Of a DNA stretch of 26,434 bases, positions 14,415-23,700 are shown in pieces (positions within the stretch are counted from its first letter, which is position 1; each line of letters opens with the position of its first letter). Made by a program: the position numbers and the translations under genes. Source of the DNA: a virus; the IMG/VR virus record IMGVR_UViG_3300028025_004488, positions 1 through 26,434 of that record, one strand, 5' to 3'. The notes under the pieces are model-generated. The model saw nothing but the letters and a program-made list of their open reading frames with translations. It made no database searches and was not told the DNA's origin.

Positions 14415-17030
14415 ATGCCTGGACCGTTTGATTTAACAGGTCAGAATATAGAGGATACATACCAACGTATTCTTCAAACTGATGGTACTTCCATATATAA
14501 TGGTACCGGTTCTTTATTTACATTACCTTCTACATTTCCATTTACTGGTTCCGCTTTAATAACAGGTAGTTTAGGAGTCACAGGCTCAACTTCAATACAA
14601 GGAACATTCAACCAAGGCTCAGCGTCATTAGCATCAGGATTATTTTCTCATGTTCAAGGATTAGCTAACACAGCCTCAGGCGATTATTCACATGCTGAAG
14701 GTCAATTAACAAAAGCAACTGGATCGTATTCACATGCTGAAGGGTATAATACAATAGCTAGAGGACTTAACTCACATGCTGAAGGTGTTGGCGCTCAAGC
14801 AATTGGAAACTATTCGCACGCAGAAGGAAGTAATACTCAAGCAACTAATAGTGGTTCACATGCAGAAGGAAGTAATACGATATCATCAGGAGCTAGCTCA
14901 CACGCAGAAGGAAATATTACTCAAGCAATTGGAGATAACTCACACGCAGAAGGAAATAGCACTCAAGCATCTGGATCTTATTCACACGCAGAAGGAGATA
15001 GTACTAAAGCAATTGGAATAGCATCTCACGCAGAAGGAGGTGGTGCTCAAGCAATTGGTGTTAGTTCACACGCTGAAGGATTCAAAACAATAGCATCTGG
15101 ATCCCATTCACACACTGAAGGTGTTAGCACTCAAACAACTGGATCCTACTCACATGCAGAAGGAGATACTACTAAAGCAATTGGAATAGCATCTCACGCA
15201 GAAGGTCAAAATACAATAGCATCTGGAAACTACTCACACACAGAAGGAGATAGTACTCAAGCTACTGGGAAAAATTCTCACGCAGAAGGAAATAGTACTC
15301 AAGCAATCGGAGAAGCTTCACACGCTGAAGGAAATACTACAATATCATCTGGATCCTATTCACACGCAGAAGGAGAAAGTACACAAGCAATTGGAGATAA
15401 TTCTCACGCAGAAGGTGGTAACACTCAAGCAATTGGAGCATTTTCACACGCGGAAGGTAATACTACTAAAACAGGAATTACAAATGCATACTCATCATCT
15501 GTATCTTCTGGAATTCTAACTTTAGACTCTTCATATGGTGATATAAGTGGAGAGTTTGCAACTGATAATAGATTACTCTTATATGATAATCCATTTGACG
15601 CTAATTATGGGAAAGCTACTTTTATTATAAGTCAATCCTATTTTTCATCTCCAAACACAATTGTAGAATTAGTTGATACAAGTGTAACTACTACAACAGC
15701 ATATGTAGGTAATTTAGATTATGGAGTAGCTAATTGGATTGGTGATCAAACTATACCTGGAGATTATTCACATACAGAAGGAACTAGTACAATAGCAATT
15801 GGAGATTACTCACATGCTGAAGGTGCTAGTACAATAGCAATTGGAGACTCTTCACATGCAGAAGGATCTAGTACAATAGCAATTGGAAACTCTTCACACG
15901 CAGAAGGTACTAATACCCAAGCAATTGGAGACGCTTCACACGCAGAGGGAACTAGTACACAAACAATTGGAGACTATTCACACGCAGAAGGAGATTATAC
16001 CCAAGCAATTGGTATTAGTTCACACGCAGAAGGTAGTGTTACCACAGCAATTGGATCCTATTCTCACGCAGAAGGTGCTAGTACAATAGCAATTGGAGAT
16101 TATTCTCACGCAGAAGGTACTAGTACAACTGCAGGTCAATTAGCATATGGAACAGACACACCTATAACCTCAGGTGTATTTGAATTAAATTCTGGGTATG
16201 GTAATTTGACATCATCATTTACCGCAGGTGTATTTATATTAATTAATGATACTCAAGGACAAATTAATGGGACACCAAATATATTCAAACTTGAAGTATT
16301 ATCCTCTACATACACTGGAACTCCTGCTACTCAAATAACATTAGTTGATACTAGTATTAATACTTCTAATAACAAATATCAAGTAGGTATATATGGTGAT
16401 TACAATCCTACATTAGCTGATGGATCAATTGGTAATTACAGCCATACAAGTGGAGAATCAACACATACCGTTGGTTTAGGATCTTCAACTGAAGGTATTT
16501 CTACTGAAGCATTAGGATACTATTCACACGCAGAAGGTGTTAGCACTCAAACAACTGGATATGCTTCACACGCAGAAGGTAGGAGCACTCAAGCTACTGG
16601 ATATGCTTCACACGCAGAAGGAGAAAATACAATAGCATCTGGATCCTATTCACATGCAGAAGGTAGTGCTACTAAAGCAACTGGAGACTACTCACACGCA
16701 GAGGGAGATTATACCCAAGCAATAGGAAACTATTCACACACTGAAGGTCAAGAGACAATAGCGTTAGGACAGTATTCTCACGCAGAGGGTTATAACACAA
16801 TAACATCAGCCAGCTACCAACACGTACAAGGTCAATGGAACGCCACATCACCTATACAATCAGCTTTTATTGTAGGTAATGGAACAGATGATGGTAATAG
16901 ATCAAACTTAATATACGCTCATGATTCTACAGTTGAAATAACAGGATCCTTAAATGTATCCGGAAATATAATCCAAAATGGAGTAGACTTAAACTCTTTA
17001 ATGATAGCTTATGCAATAGCGCTTGGCTAA
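14415..17030 (+). CDS. Tail fibre/adhesin with YadA-like SHAEG beta-roll
   Basis: This is a probable trimeric receptor-binding fibre of 871 residues. After a ~74-residue N-terminal attachment region (PFDLTGQNIEDTYQRILQTD, then GSALITGSLGVTGS) come about 39 units of 14 residues of the form GxxSHAEGxxTxAx, the left-handed beta-roll of YadA-type head domains. The units form three blocks: residues 75-352, 449-574 and 673-812. Between them lie two ~95-residue non-repeat domains that resemble each other: SGILTLDSSYGDISG... and SGVFELNSGYGNLTS..., each ending with an LVDTS strand. The C-terminal ~58 residues (FIVGNGTDDGNRSNLIYAHD...) are a typical fibre end. It begins 13 bp after the previous gene behind an A-rich leader. 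No S74 self-cleaving peptidase is seen. Confidence 0.88.
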   Translation: MPGPFDLTGQNIEDTYQRILQTDGTSIYNGTGSLFTLPSTFPFTGSALITGSLGVTGSTSIQGTFNQGSASLASGLFSHVQGLANTASGDYSHAEGQLTKATGSYSHAEGYNTIARGLNSHAEGVGAQAIGNYSHAEGSNTQATNSGSHAEGSNTISSGASSHAEGNITQAIGDNSHAEGNSTQASGSYSHAEGDSTKAIGIASHAEGGGAQAIGVSSHAEGFKTIASGSHSHTEGVSTQTTGSYSHAEGDTTKAIGIASHAEGQNTIASGNYSHTEGDSTQATGKNSHAEGNSTQAIGEASHAEGNTTISSGSYSHAEGESTQAIGDNSHAEGGNTQAIGAFSHAEGNTTKTGITNAYSSSVSSGILTLDSSYGDISGEFATDNRLLLYDNPFDANYGKATFIISQSYFSSPNTIVELVDTSVTTTTAYVGNLDYGVANWIGDQTIPGDYSHTEGTSTIAIGDYSHAEGASTIAIGDSSHAEGSSTIAIGNSSHAEGTNTQAIGDASHAEGTSTQTIGDYSHAEGDYTQAIGISSHAEGSVTTAIGSYSHAEGASTIAIGDYSHAEGTSTTAGQLAYGTDTPITSGVFELNSGYGNLTSSFTAGVFILINDTQGQINGTPNIFKLEVLSSTYTGTPATQITLVDTSINTSNNKYQVGIYGDYNPTLADGSIGNYSHTSGESTHTVGLGSSTEGISTEALGYYSHAEGVSTQTTGYASHAEGRSTQATGYASHAEGENTIASGSYSHAEGSATKATGDYSHAEGDYTQAIGNYSHTEGQETIALGQYSHAEGYNTITSASYQHVQGQWNATSPIQSAFIVGNGTDDGNRSNLIYAHDSTVEITGSLNVSGNIIQNGVDLNSLMIAYAIALG
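14637..15470 (+). repeat. 42-bp tandem repeat block 1 (about 20 units)
   Basis: Twenty near-identical 42-bp units encode GxxSHAEGxxTxAx. The DNA core TCACACGCAGAAGGA recurs with few changes. The array keeps frame throughout and should be prone to slippage or recombination in whole units. Confidence 0.9.
15759..16136 (+). repeat. 42-bp tandem repeat block 2 (9 units)
   Basis: Nine 42-bp units of the same type, with AGTACAATAGCAATTGGAGA repeated almost exactly in several adjacent units. They are flanked on both sides by non-repeat domains. Confidence 0.9.
16431..16850 (+). repeat. 42-bp tandem repeat block 3 (about 10 units)
   Basis: About ten units. The first two (GNYSHTSGESTHTV, GLGSSTEGISTEAL) and the last (ASYQHVQGQWNATS) are degenerate, as expected for caps of a beta-roll. 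Confidence 0.85.
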
Positions 17031-17038
17031 TGACAATA

Positions 17039-17046
17039 TATTTATT
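17039..17046 (+). promoter_or_regulatory. Late-promoter-like box (TATTTATT) upstream of the 52-residue ORF
   Basis: TATTTATT, one base off the common form, lies 12 bp before the ATG at 17059 in the 28-bp gap after the SHAEG fibre gene. It may restart transcription for the second adhesin block. Confidence 0.45.
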
Positions 17047-17058
17047 ATTATATACAAT

Positions 17059-17217
17059 ATGACAACATACGAAGTACAATTATTACAAGAAAGAATATGG
17101 ACCACAGTCTTTAGTTGCTACGATCAATATCAATCCGAACGAGTTATGATTGAATTGCAAAATAAAAGCACATCTGGGGAACAATATAGATTAATATCCA
17201 ATGAAAATACTATTTGA
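17059..17217 (+). CDS. Small protein of 52 residues, function unknown
   Basis: An upstream in-frame TTG at 17023 would overlap the fibre gene and run across the TATTTATT box, so the ATG at 17059 is preferred. The product begins MTTYEVQLLQERIWTTVFSC, continues YDQYQSERVMIELQ and has no membrane segment. It reads as one compact alpha/beta unit. It overlaps the next gene by 17 bp, which suggests coupled translation and supports it being real. It resembles the small host-nuclease-like or regulatory ORFs phages often carry only in size; no function is assigned. Confidence 0.65.
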   Translation: MTTYEVQLLQERIWTTVFSCYDQYQSERVMIELQNKSTSGEQYRLISNENTI

Positions 17218-17719
17218 AGATTATAGTTTTGATGCTGCTGCTCAAACAGTTACATTTAATGCAACAGATGTAATAACTTTAGAGCAACTGCTGATTATTA
17301 CTAATGTAACTACTAACAAGATTATTTATAATTTTGCAGACCCAAACTCTGGTGGTACTATAGCTAATAATGTTTTAACATTAAACTTTGATACTACATC
17401 AATGTCGAGTAGTGATAAACTACAAATATTTCTTGATAATATTCTTACACCTGCCTCTGATGAAACATTACAACTAGTTGGTGAACAAACAGAGTTATTA
17501 AGACGTATGACTAAGTTGTTAGAACCATCTTCAAGAGCTTCTAATGCTGGTTTGCAAATGGTTGATGCTTCTTTCACTACACTTTCTACTATAAATAATA
17601 ATAACTTAATATACATGGGTGGAGCACAAAACCAAACAATAACAGCAGCAGAAGCAGCATTCTTTCCACAATCAAGACAATCATACGCATTAATAAGACA
17701 AAACTTAATATTCAGCTAA
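17201..17719 (+). CDS. Small tail/fibre-region protein, function unknown
   Basis: The 172-residue product starts MKILFEDYSFDAAAQTVTFN and has an N-terminal half of short strands (VITLEQLLIITNVTTNKIIY, then LTLNFDTTSMSSSDKLQIFL). A helix near residues 88-105 (ETLQLVGEQTELLRRMTKLL) is followed by an Ala/Asn-rich C-terminus. This beta-domain plus helix design is common in small proteins that link fibres to the baseplate or act in their trimerisation, but no specific family is recognised. It overlaps the preceding 52-residue ORF and ends one base before the next ATG, so it belongs to the adhesin operon. Confidence 0.82.
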   Translation: MKILFEDYSFDAAAQTVTFNATDVITLEQLLIITNVTTNKIIYNFADPNSGGTIANNVLTLNFDTTSMSSSDKLQIFLDNILTPASDETLQLVGEQTELLRRMTKLLEPSSRASNAGLQMVDASFTTLSTINNNNLIYMGGAQNQTITAAEAAFFPQSRQSYALIRQNLIFS

Positions 17720-17720
17720 T

Positions 17721-20441
17721 ATGGCATTAGTAAACAGACTTAGAAAACAAGTAGACCAACCAGTATGGGAATGGATGAGATATACTCCATTCACTACAGC
17801 GGCAACAAACACATTTGTATTGCCTCCACTAACTGGAAGTGGCAACCAATATATCTACGCTATTAATAGCGTAGATTTTTGGAGATATGATACTTACTCA
17901 GACTCATGGTCTTATATAAATGGAGGTGTACCTGTTAGTGTAACTAGTACTTGCACAGGTACTTGGAAAGTAGATGATGGTTATCATACTTATGCTATAG
18001 CTGGAAGTGGTTCTACAATTACAGGTGCCTTTTTAGCTGGTGAAACAGTTAAAGGGCTTAAAATAAAAGTAATAAATGGATTAGGAGCAGGACAAGAACG
18101 TACTATAACTGATGTATCTAATCCTACAACATTTGATTATCTTACAGTAACTAACTTTACTAATGCGGGAGCTGGAGTAGGTTCTATAACAGACTCATCT
18201 AAAAAATGGAGAATAAATCAATGGAGAAATTATCAAATTCGTGTTTATTTAGGTACTTCACAACAGTACTTTATAAGAACTATTCTTTATAATAATAATG
18301 ATACTTTATTCTTTGCAGATGCTAACTGGCATGCTATAGATACCTATAATGCCTACAATCACGGTTGGGAGACTGGTTTTTTAACACCAAGTACATCATA
18401 CGGTTCAAGAGCTGTTATTGAATCTAGTGTTATAACTTTAGATTCACCATTAACTACTCCTTTAGATATCACAAGTGAGTGTGTGGTTAAATGTGGAACA
18501 TTACATTATATAACAAATGTAACAGCTGGTTCATTCTTTACTCACTACTGGTTTGACCCACTTAGAGGTCAATGGTTTTCAAACCATAGCCAAACTGGAG
18601 TTATACCTTCATATACTGGTGGTTCTGAATTATATATTGAAGGAATCGATAGTTCAATTGTAGCAACTTATGATTCAGGATCTATAACCTCTGCCACAAC
18701 TAGGTCATTTACTGATAGTACTAAAACATGGACCCCAGGCCAATTTAATAATTATAAAGTTAGAAATTTAACTAATGGTCAAGAACATACTATTATTAGA
18801 AATACTACTGATACTATTACTATAGGTCATGATTGGGATGTTCCAATGAGTGCTAGTAATTTATATGATATAGTACCTGATGATGATAAGTATTATATGA
18901 TGGGAGCAGTTAATGCTACATTAGCCCAATACTCAGATGAAAGTAATTCATGGTCTCCTTCTCAAGTGTTTGATTGGGGTGTAGCTAATATAGCATATGC
19001 TCAATATTCTTCTAGTACTGAAATGAAATTCCCAATTTCTGCTATTACTAGAACTGGAGCAGTAGCAACTGTAACAACAATTGCTAACCATTCATTTAAA
19101 GATGGAGATAATATCTTTATATCTGGGGCTTTAGGAGCTGATGGGGCATTTTATAATGGAAACTTTGTAGTAACAAGCTCATATCCATTATCTACTACAT
19201 TAACAGCAGCAACTGGTCCAACTCAATTTACTTATGGTATGAGTGGTACTCCATCTGCTAACGCTACTTTAAATTCTCATACTACTACTCCAATTTATGA
19301 CATGTCTAAAAATTGGCAAACAAATGAACATGCTGGTAGAGTACTTCAAGTATGGAATAACGTAGCTCAAAGCCCTACTACTTATTATCGTTTAATAGCT
19401 AGTAACACATCTCAATCCTTAACATTAAACACAGCGTTACCTGCTTCAGTAGCAGGTGCTATTTGGGGATATAATATTATCTCATCTGCTTCATTCCAGG
19501 CAAGCTATGGGTTAGACCCAGCTCCATATACTGGAAGTATTTATTTTGTATCTGGAAGCACAGTCAACGGAGCACCATTTGTATATGTGACAGCTAGTTT
19601 ATCAGCTAGTGTTTTAGCTTTACCATTAGGAGCTCCAATAACTGGATCAGGTATTCCTGCAGGTACATTTTATAGATCATTTGAGATAACACCTTCAAAT
19701 CCTCAATTTGTATCAATGTCTATAAGTGCAAATGCTACAGCCACTGCTAACATTTTTACTACATCAAGTATGGCTGCAACTTGGGGACACGGTGTATGTA
19801 CTTCTGGTACTACTACTGTATTAACAGATAGTACTAAAGTTTGGCCTTCAAACTTTTGGGCGGGTGCTCGATTAAGAATATTAGCTGGTACAAATGTTGG
19901 TAATGAATATGCTATTACAGCCAATACTAGCAATACTCTTACTGTAGCATTAACAACTGCTTTTGATTCAACAAGTGTTTATAGTATTATACCTAATGCT
20001 GTAAGAACATCAGGAGGAGAATTAAAATGGATTTATGGATATGGACCATCAGGTTCTGCTGCTAATAGAGGAAAATATATTTACTTATTTGAAGGTAACG
20101 CTACTGCAAGATATACTAAGTATAATATTAATACTATGCAACTTGAATATCCAAGAGCATCTTTATTAGGTGTACAAATTGGTGAAGCATTATCAATAGG
20201 TACAATGTATGCTTATGATGGAGAAAGTAGATTATATATCCAAACCAACGCTAACGCTCGTATATATTATTTAGATGTTGATTTAGATGTAACCCACAAC
20301 GCAGGTCAAATACCAGCAGGTATGTCTACATCTCGCCAAGGTCGAAGAATGTGGATGGTAAGAACAGAAGATAATTTAAAATATCTTTATGTAGCAAGAC
20401 ATAACGATACTCCATTCTTTAGGCAACTTACATTCTTTTAA
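17721..20441 (+). CDS. Large beta-rich tail protein, propeller-like with inserted repeat modules
   Basis: The 906-residue product has blades reminiscent of Kelch-type propellers near both ends and in the middle: YIYAINSVDFWRYDTYSDSW, YYMMGAVNATLAQYSDESNS, YIYLFEGNATARYTKYNINT and RIYYLDVDLDVT. Between them are about five related modules of ~70 residues with a TDSTKxW-like motif, near residues 157, 331, 527 and 703 plus a divergent first copy. Each is followed by a G/N-rich turn, an xxIxxNTxxTLT strand and a closing YxI strand. A further SAITRTGAVATVTTIANHSF domain lies near residue 440. The start is one base after the preceding stop. It is probably a peripheral baseplate or receptor-binding component; the propeller reading is an inference from pattern. 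Confidence 0.8.
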   Translation: MALVNRLRKQVDQPVWEWMRYTPFTTAATNTFVLPPLTGSGNQYIYAINSVDFWRYDTYSDSWSYINGGVPVSVTSTCTGTWKVDDGYHTYAIAGSGSTITGAFLAGETVKGLKIKVINGLGAGQERTITDVSNPTTFDYLTVTNFTNAGAGVGSITDSSKKWRINQWRNYQIRVYLGTSQQYFIRTILYNNNDTLFFADANWHAIDTYNAYNHGWETGFLTPSTSYGSRAVIESSVITLDSPLTTPLDITSECVVKCGTLHYITNVTAGSFFTHYWFDPLRGQWFSNHSQTGVIPSYTGGSELYIEGIDSSIVATYDSGSITSATTRSFTDSTKTWTPGQFNNYKVRNLTNGQEHTIIRNTTDTITIGHDWDVPMSASNLYDIVPDDDKYYMMGAVNATLAQYSDESNSWSPSQVFDWGVANIAYAQYSSSTEMKFPISAITRTGAVATVTTIANHSFKDGDNIFISGALGADGAFYNGNFVVTSSYPLSTTLTAATGPTQFTYGMSGTPSANATLNSHTTTPIYDMSKNWQTNEHAGRVLQVWNNVAQSPTTYYRLIASNTSQSLTLNTALPASVAGAIWGYNIISSASFQASYGLDPAPYTGSIYFVSGSTVNGAPFVYVTASLSASVLALPLGAPITGSGIPAGTFYRSFEITPSNPQFVSMSISANATATANIFTTSSMAATWGHGVCTSGTTTVLTDSTKVWPSNFWAGARLRILAGTNVGNEYAITANTSNTLTVALTTAFDSTSVYSIIPNAVRTSGGELKWIYGYGPSGSAANRGKYIYLFEGNATARYTKYNINTMQLEYPRASLLGVQIGEALSIGTMYAYDGESRLYIQTNANARIYYLDVDLDVTHNAGQIPAGMSTSRQGRRMWMVRTEDNLKYLYVARHNDTPFFRQLTFF

Positions 20442-20449
20442 TATTTATA
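20442..20449 (+). promoter_or_regulatory. Late-promoter-like TATTTATA box upstream of the 111-residue ORF
   Basis: TATTTATA starts on the base after the preceding TAA and ends 9 bp before the ATG at 20459, the closest spacing of the set. If it works as a -10-type element the transcript would be nearly leaderless. Confidence 0.55.
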
Positions 20450-20458
20450 CCAAAATAA

Positions 20459-20794
20459 ATGGCAGTACAAGTAACTGGATTTTTCCAAAATCCACAAACA
20501 GGATTGATTTACGAATCTCCTCTATTAACATTAGTACCACACCTTCAATATGCAGGTCAAATTGCAATGGATGTATTCATTGCTAATAATGGTGCAGTGG
20601 GATATCAAAATATTGATAAAGCTACTTTAACATATGATACTACAATTACAGATCCATACACTCAATTAATTGATGCTTTAGATACTTATGTAATTGATAA
20701 TTTACAAAACGCTAATCCTATAAATAGTGCTTCTACATTTACAAAATACTCTCCACCTACTCCAGAGCCAACTCCTGAGGAACCAATAGTTTAA
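20459..20794 (+). CDS. Small tail/fibre-associated protein, function unknown
   Basis: The 111-residue product starts MAVQVTGFFQNPQTGLIYES and has strands LLTLVPHLQYAGQIAMDVFI and ATLTYDTTITDPY, then a helix (TQLIDALDTYVIDNL). It ends in a Pro/Glu tail (PPTPEPTPEEPIV). The compact beta domain with a flexible acidic tail suits an adaptor or fibre-attachment protein. It has its own TATTTATA box and lies 3 bp before the 1244-residue fibre gene, so the two are probably expressed together. No recognised family. Confidence 0.82.
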   Translation: MAVQVTGFFQNPQTGLIYESPLLTLVPHLQYAGQIAMDVFIANNGAVGYQNIDKATLTYDTTITDPYTQLIDALDTYVIDNLQNANPINSASTFTKYSPPTPEPTPEEPIV

Positions 20795-20797
20795 TAA

Positions 20798-23700
20798 ATG
20801 GCAGAATATTTTCCTTTTGATATTAACTACAAATCCTATTCAGGATCATTTTCAGGATCATTTTTTGGGGATGGTAGTGGACTAACAAATGTAAAATCTT
20901 CTAATATCTCAGGATCTGTTACTAGTGCATCTTACGCAGCTACTGCTTCTTACTTATTAGGATCTGTCACTAGTGCATCTTATGCTTCAACAGCTTCCTA
21001 TGTTAACCCGTTAGTACAAAATGTAATTATAACAGGTTCAACATACCTAACAGATTCAATATATTTTTCTGGGTCAGGAGCTGCTAGTCGTCTAGTATGG
21101 AATGATACAGATGGTACTTTAGATTTAGGATTAAAAGGTGGTAATGTTACTTTACAAATAGGTCAAGAACAGGTTATTAGAGTAGTAAATAAAACTGGAG
21201 CCAATTTATTAGAATCTGAATATAAAGCTGTTCGTATACGTAGAGTGGATGAAGGTGGAGCCCAAGGACAACGACTAGCAATTGTCTTAGCCCAAGCTGA
21301 TAACGACGCTAACTCAGTAGACACATTAGGGTTAGTAACAGAAAATATTGATGTAAATCAAGAAGGTTTTATTACTACTAGTGGGTTAGTTAGAGATATA
21401 GATACTACTGGTACTTTACAAGGAGAAACTTGGGTAGATGGTGATCCATTATATCTATCTCCAACAACGTCAGGATCTATAACAAAAGTTAAGCCTCAAG
21501 CTCCACAACATATTGTAAATATAGGATATGTTGTTTATGCTCATGTTAACAATGGTAAAATATTTGTTAAAGTAGATAATGGCTATGAAATAGATGAATT
21601 ACATAATGTTAGAATAAATACTGGGTCTTTAACAAGTGGTGATTTATTAGTATATAGTAGTAGTGTTTGGGTCAATACAAAACAACTTACAGGTAGTTAT
21701 GGATTAACAGGTTCATTAACAGCTACTTCATTTACAGGATCACTTTTAGGTACATCAAGTTGGGCTATAAATGCCTTAACAGCTTCATTTGTTAACACAG
21801 CAAGTACAAATGCGTTTGTACAAAATGGAAATAGTTTTGGTACTACTGCTTTATTAGGTACTAATGATAATCAATCATTAGCATTTGAAACAAGTGGTTC
21901 TACTAGAATGTTTATTTCAAGTAGTGGTAATGTAGGTATTGGAACAACTACCCCACCATATAAATTAACAGTTCAAGGAACCACTCTAACAGATAGCTCA
22001 GTTTCAGTTCAAGGAGCATTTAACCTTAATCCACTAACAGCCCCAACTGCTATTGGAGGTTATACTTTATCTGCGGGTTCCTCATTAGGTGTTGGTACAT
22101 ATTATTATTTTGCAGTATATGTAACTGCACTTGGTGAAACAAGCGCGGGTAGTACTTTAACTGTTATTACTACTGCAGGCAATACTACAGTAAATTTAAC
22201 TGGCATACCCGTTTCAAGTGATCCTCGAGTAACAGCAAGAAAAATATATCGAACTAAACTTAATGGTACATCTGATAATGAATGGTTTCTTACAACTATT
22301 AGTGATAATGTAACTACGACACTTACTGATAATATAGCAGACGCTTCATTGACAGGTGTTGGGTTACAAGCATATAAAGTAAACACTACCTCAAGATACA
22401 TCACTACGAATGGAACTCAGGGTATGATTCTTGATGCTAATTTAACTGCTCTAGGATTAAGTGCGGGCAGGATAATTATATCTTCAAACGCCGCAGCTGT
22501 CAGGTCTGTATTTATTGGCGCACTTGCTGGAGAAAATGTCACAACTGGAACTGCTAACGTATTAGTTGGTGGCGCAGCTGGAAGAAATTTAACAACAGGA
22601 GGCTCAAATACACTTATTGGAGATCTTGCAGGTTTTGTAATATCAAACGCATCAAATAACACAGCAATTGGATCCCAAACCGCAAGATATTTAACAACAG
22701 GTGGAAATAATATAATCATAGGAGCAAGTTCTGCTAATGTATTAACAGATGGATCAACTCAGTTCACCCAAGGTACCAATAATACTATTTTAGGGAATAG
22801 TATTAGAATGTCTACTATTACAGACACAAACTCAATTGTAATTGGCAACACAGCTTGGGGCTTAGGATCTAATACTACTGTATTAGGTAATGATAGTACT
22901 ACTAGAACAGCACTTAGAGGTAATGTTAGTATGGGAACAACTGGTTCTATATCTTCTACATTACATATTAAAGGCTCAGGTGCTACATCAGCTACAACAG
23001 CACTCCGAGTTGAAAACACTAATGCAACTGCTAGCTTAGTTGTATTAGATGATGGAAGTGTTGGAGTAGGCACTGCAACAACAACAGCTAAACTAGACGT
23101 ACGAATTAATTCTGCAAATACATCGACGGTATCGTATTTAAATCTATTAAATGACGCAGCGGGGTATGTTGGATATACATTTAAAAAAGTAGGATCTAAT
23201 GATTTAGGATTGTATGGTAACTATACAACACCACCTGCAATGTTATGGAAGTATGTATCTACTAATGAAGGTTATGTAGGTATTAATACAACTTCCCCAG
23301 TTGCATCACTCCATGTTTCCGGCTCGTCAGGATCAGTTTTATTAAAAATAGATTCACCTGCATCATCAAGTATATTATATGTTAGTGGAAGTGGAAGGGT
23401 TGGTATAGGCACTAGTACTCCTACAAGAACACTGCAAGTGGTTGGTGGTGATATTTTAATTGATAATAACAAAGGCTATTTTTCTAAAAATACTGGTGGT
23501 TCTGAGTTGAGTTTACTTAAATTTGACACGTCCGATAACTGTCTTATAGGCTCAAACTTTCAGGGTGGCGCTACAAACATCTATACGACGACTAATATTT
23601 TATTTTATTCTTATCCCGGTTCGGTACTGACTGAACGTATGAGAATTGTAGGAAGTACAGGTAACGTACTTATTGGCACGACTACAGATGCAGGGTATAA

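Noticed and set aside
14776-16089. Second-frame ORFs of 81 and 68 residues with a 14-residue KQLExxHTQKE-like period inside the fibre gene
   Set aside because: They are a by-product of the 42-bp repeat read in another frame. They have no leader or promoter, and the main frame continues through both.
14637-16850. Regular repeats that might suggest a CRISPR array
   Set aside because: The 42-bp units are contiguous, have no unique spacers and are entirely coding in frame as GxxSHAEG units.
17023-17058. TTG start 12 codons upstream for the 52-residue ORF
   Set aside because: It would overlap the fibre gene end and include the TATTTATT box; the ATG at 17059 is better placed.
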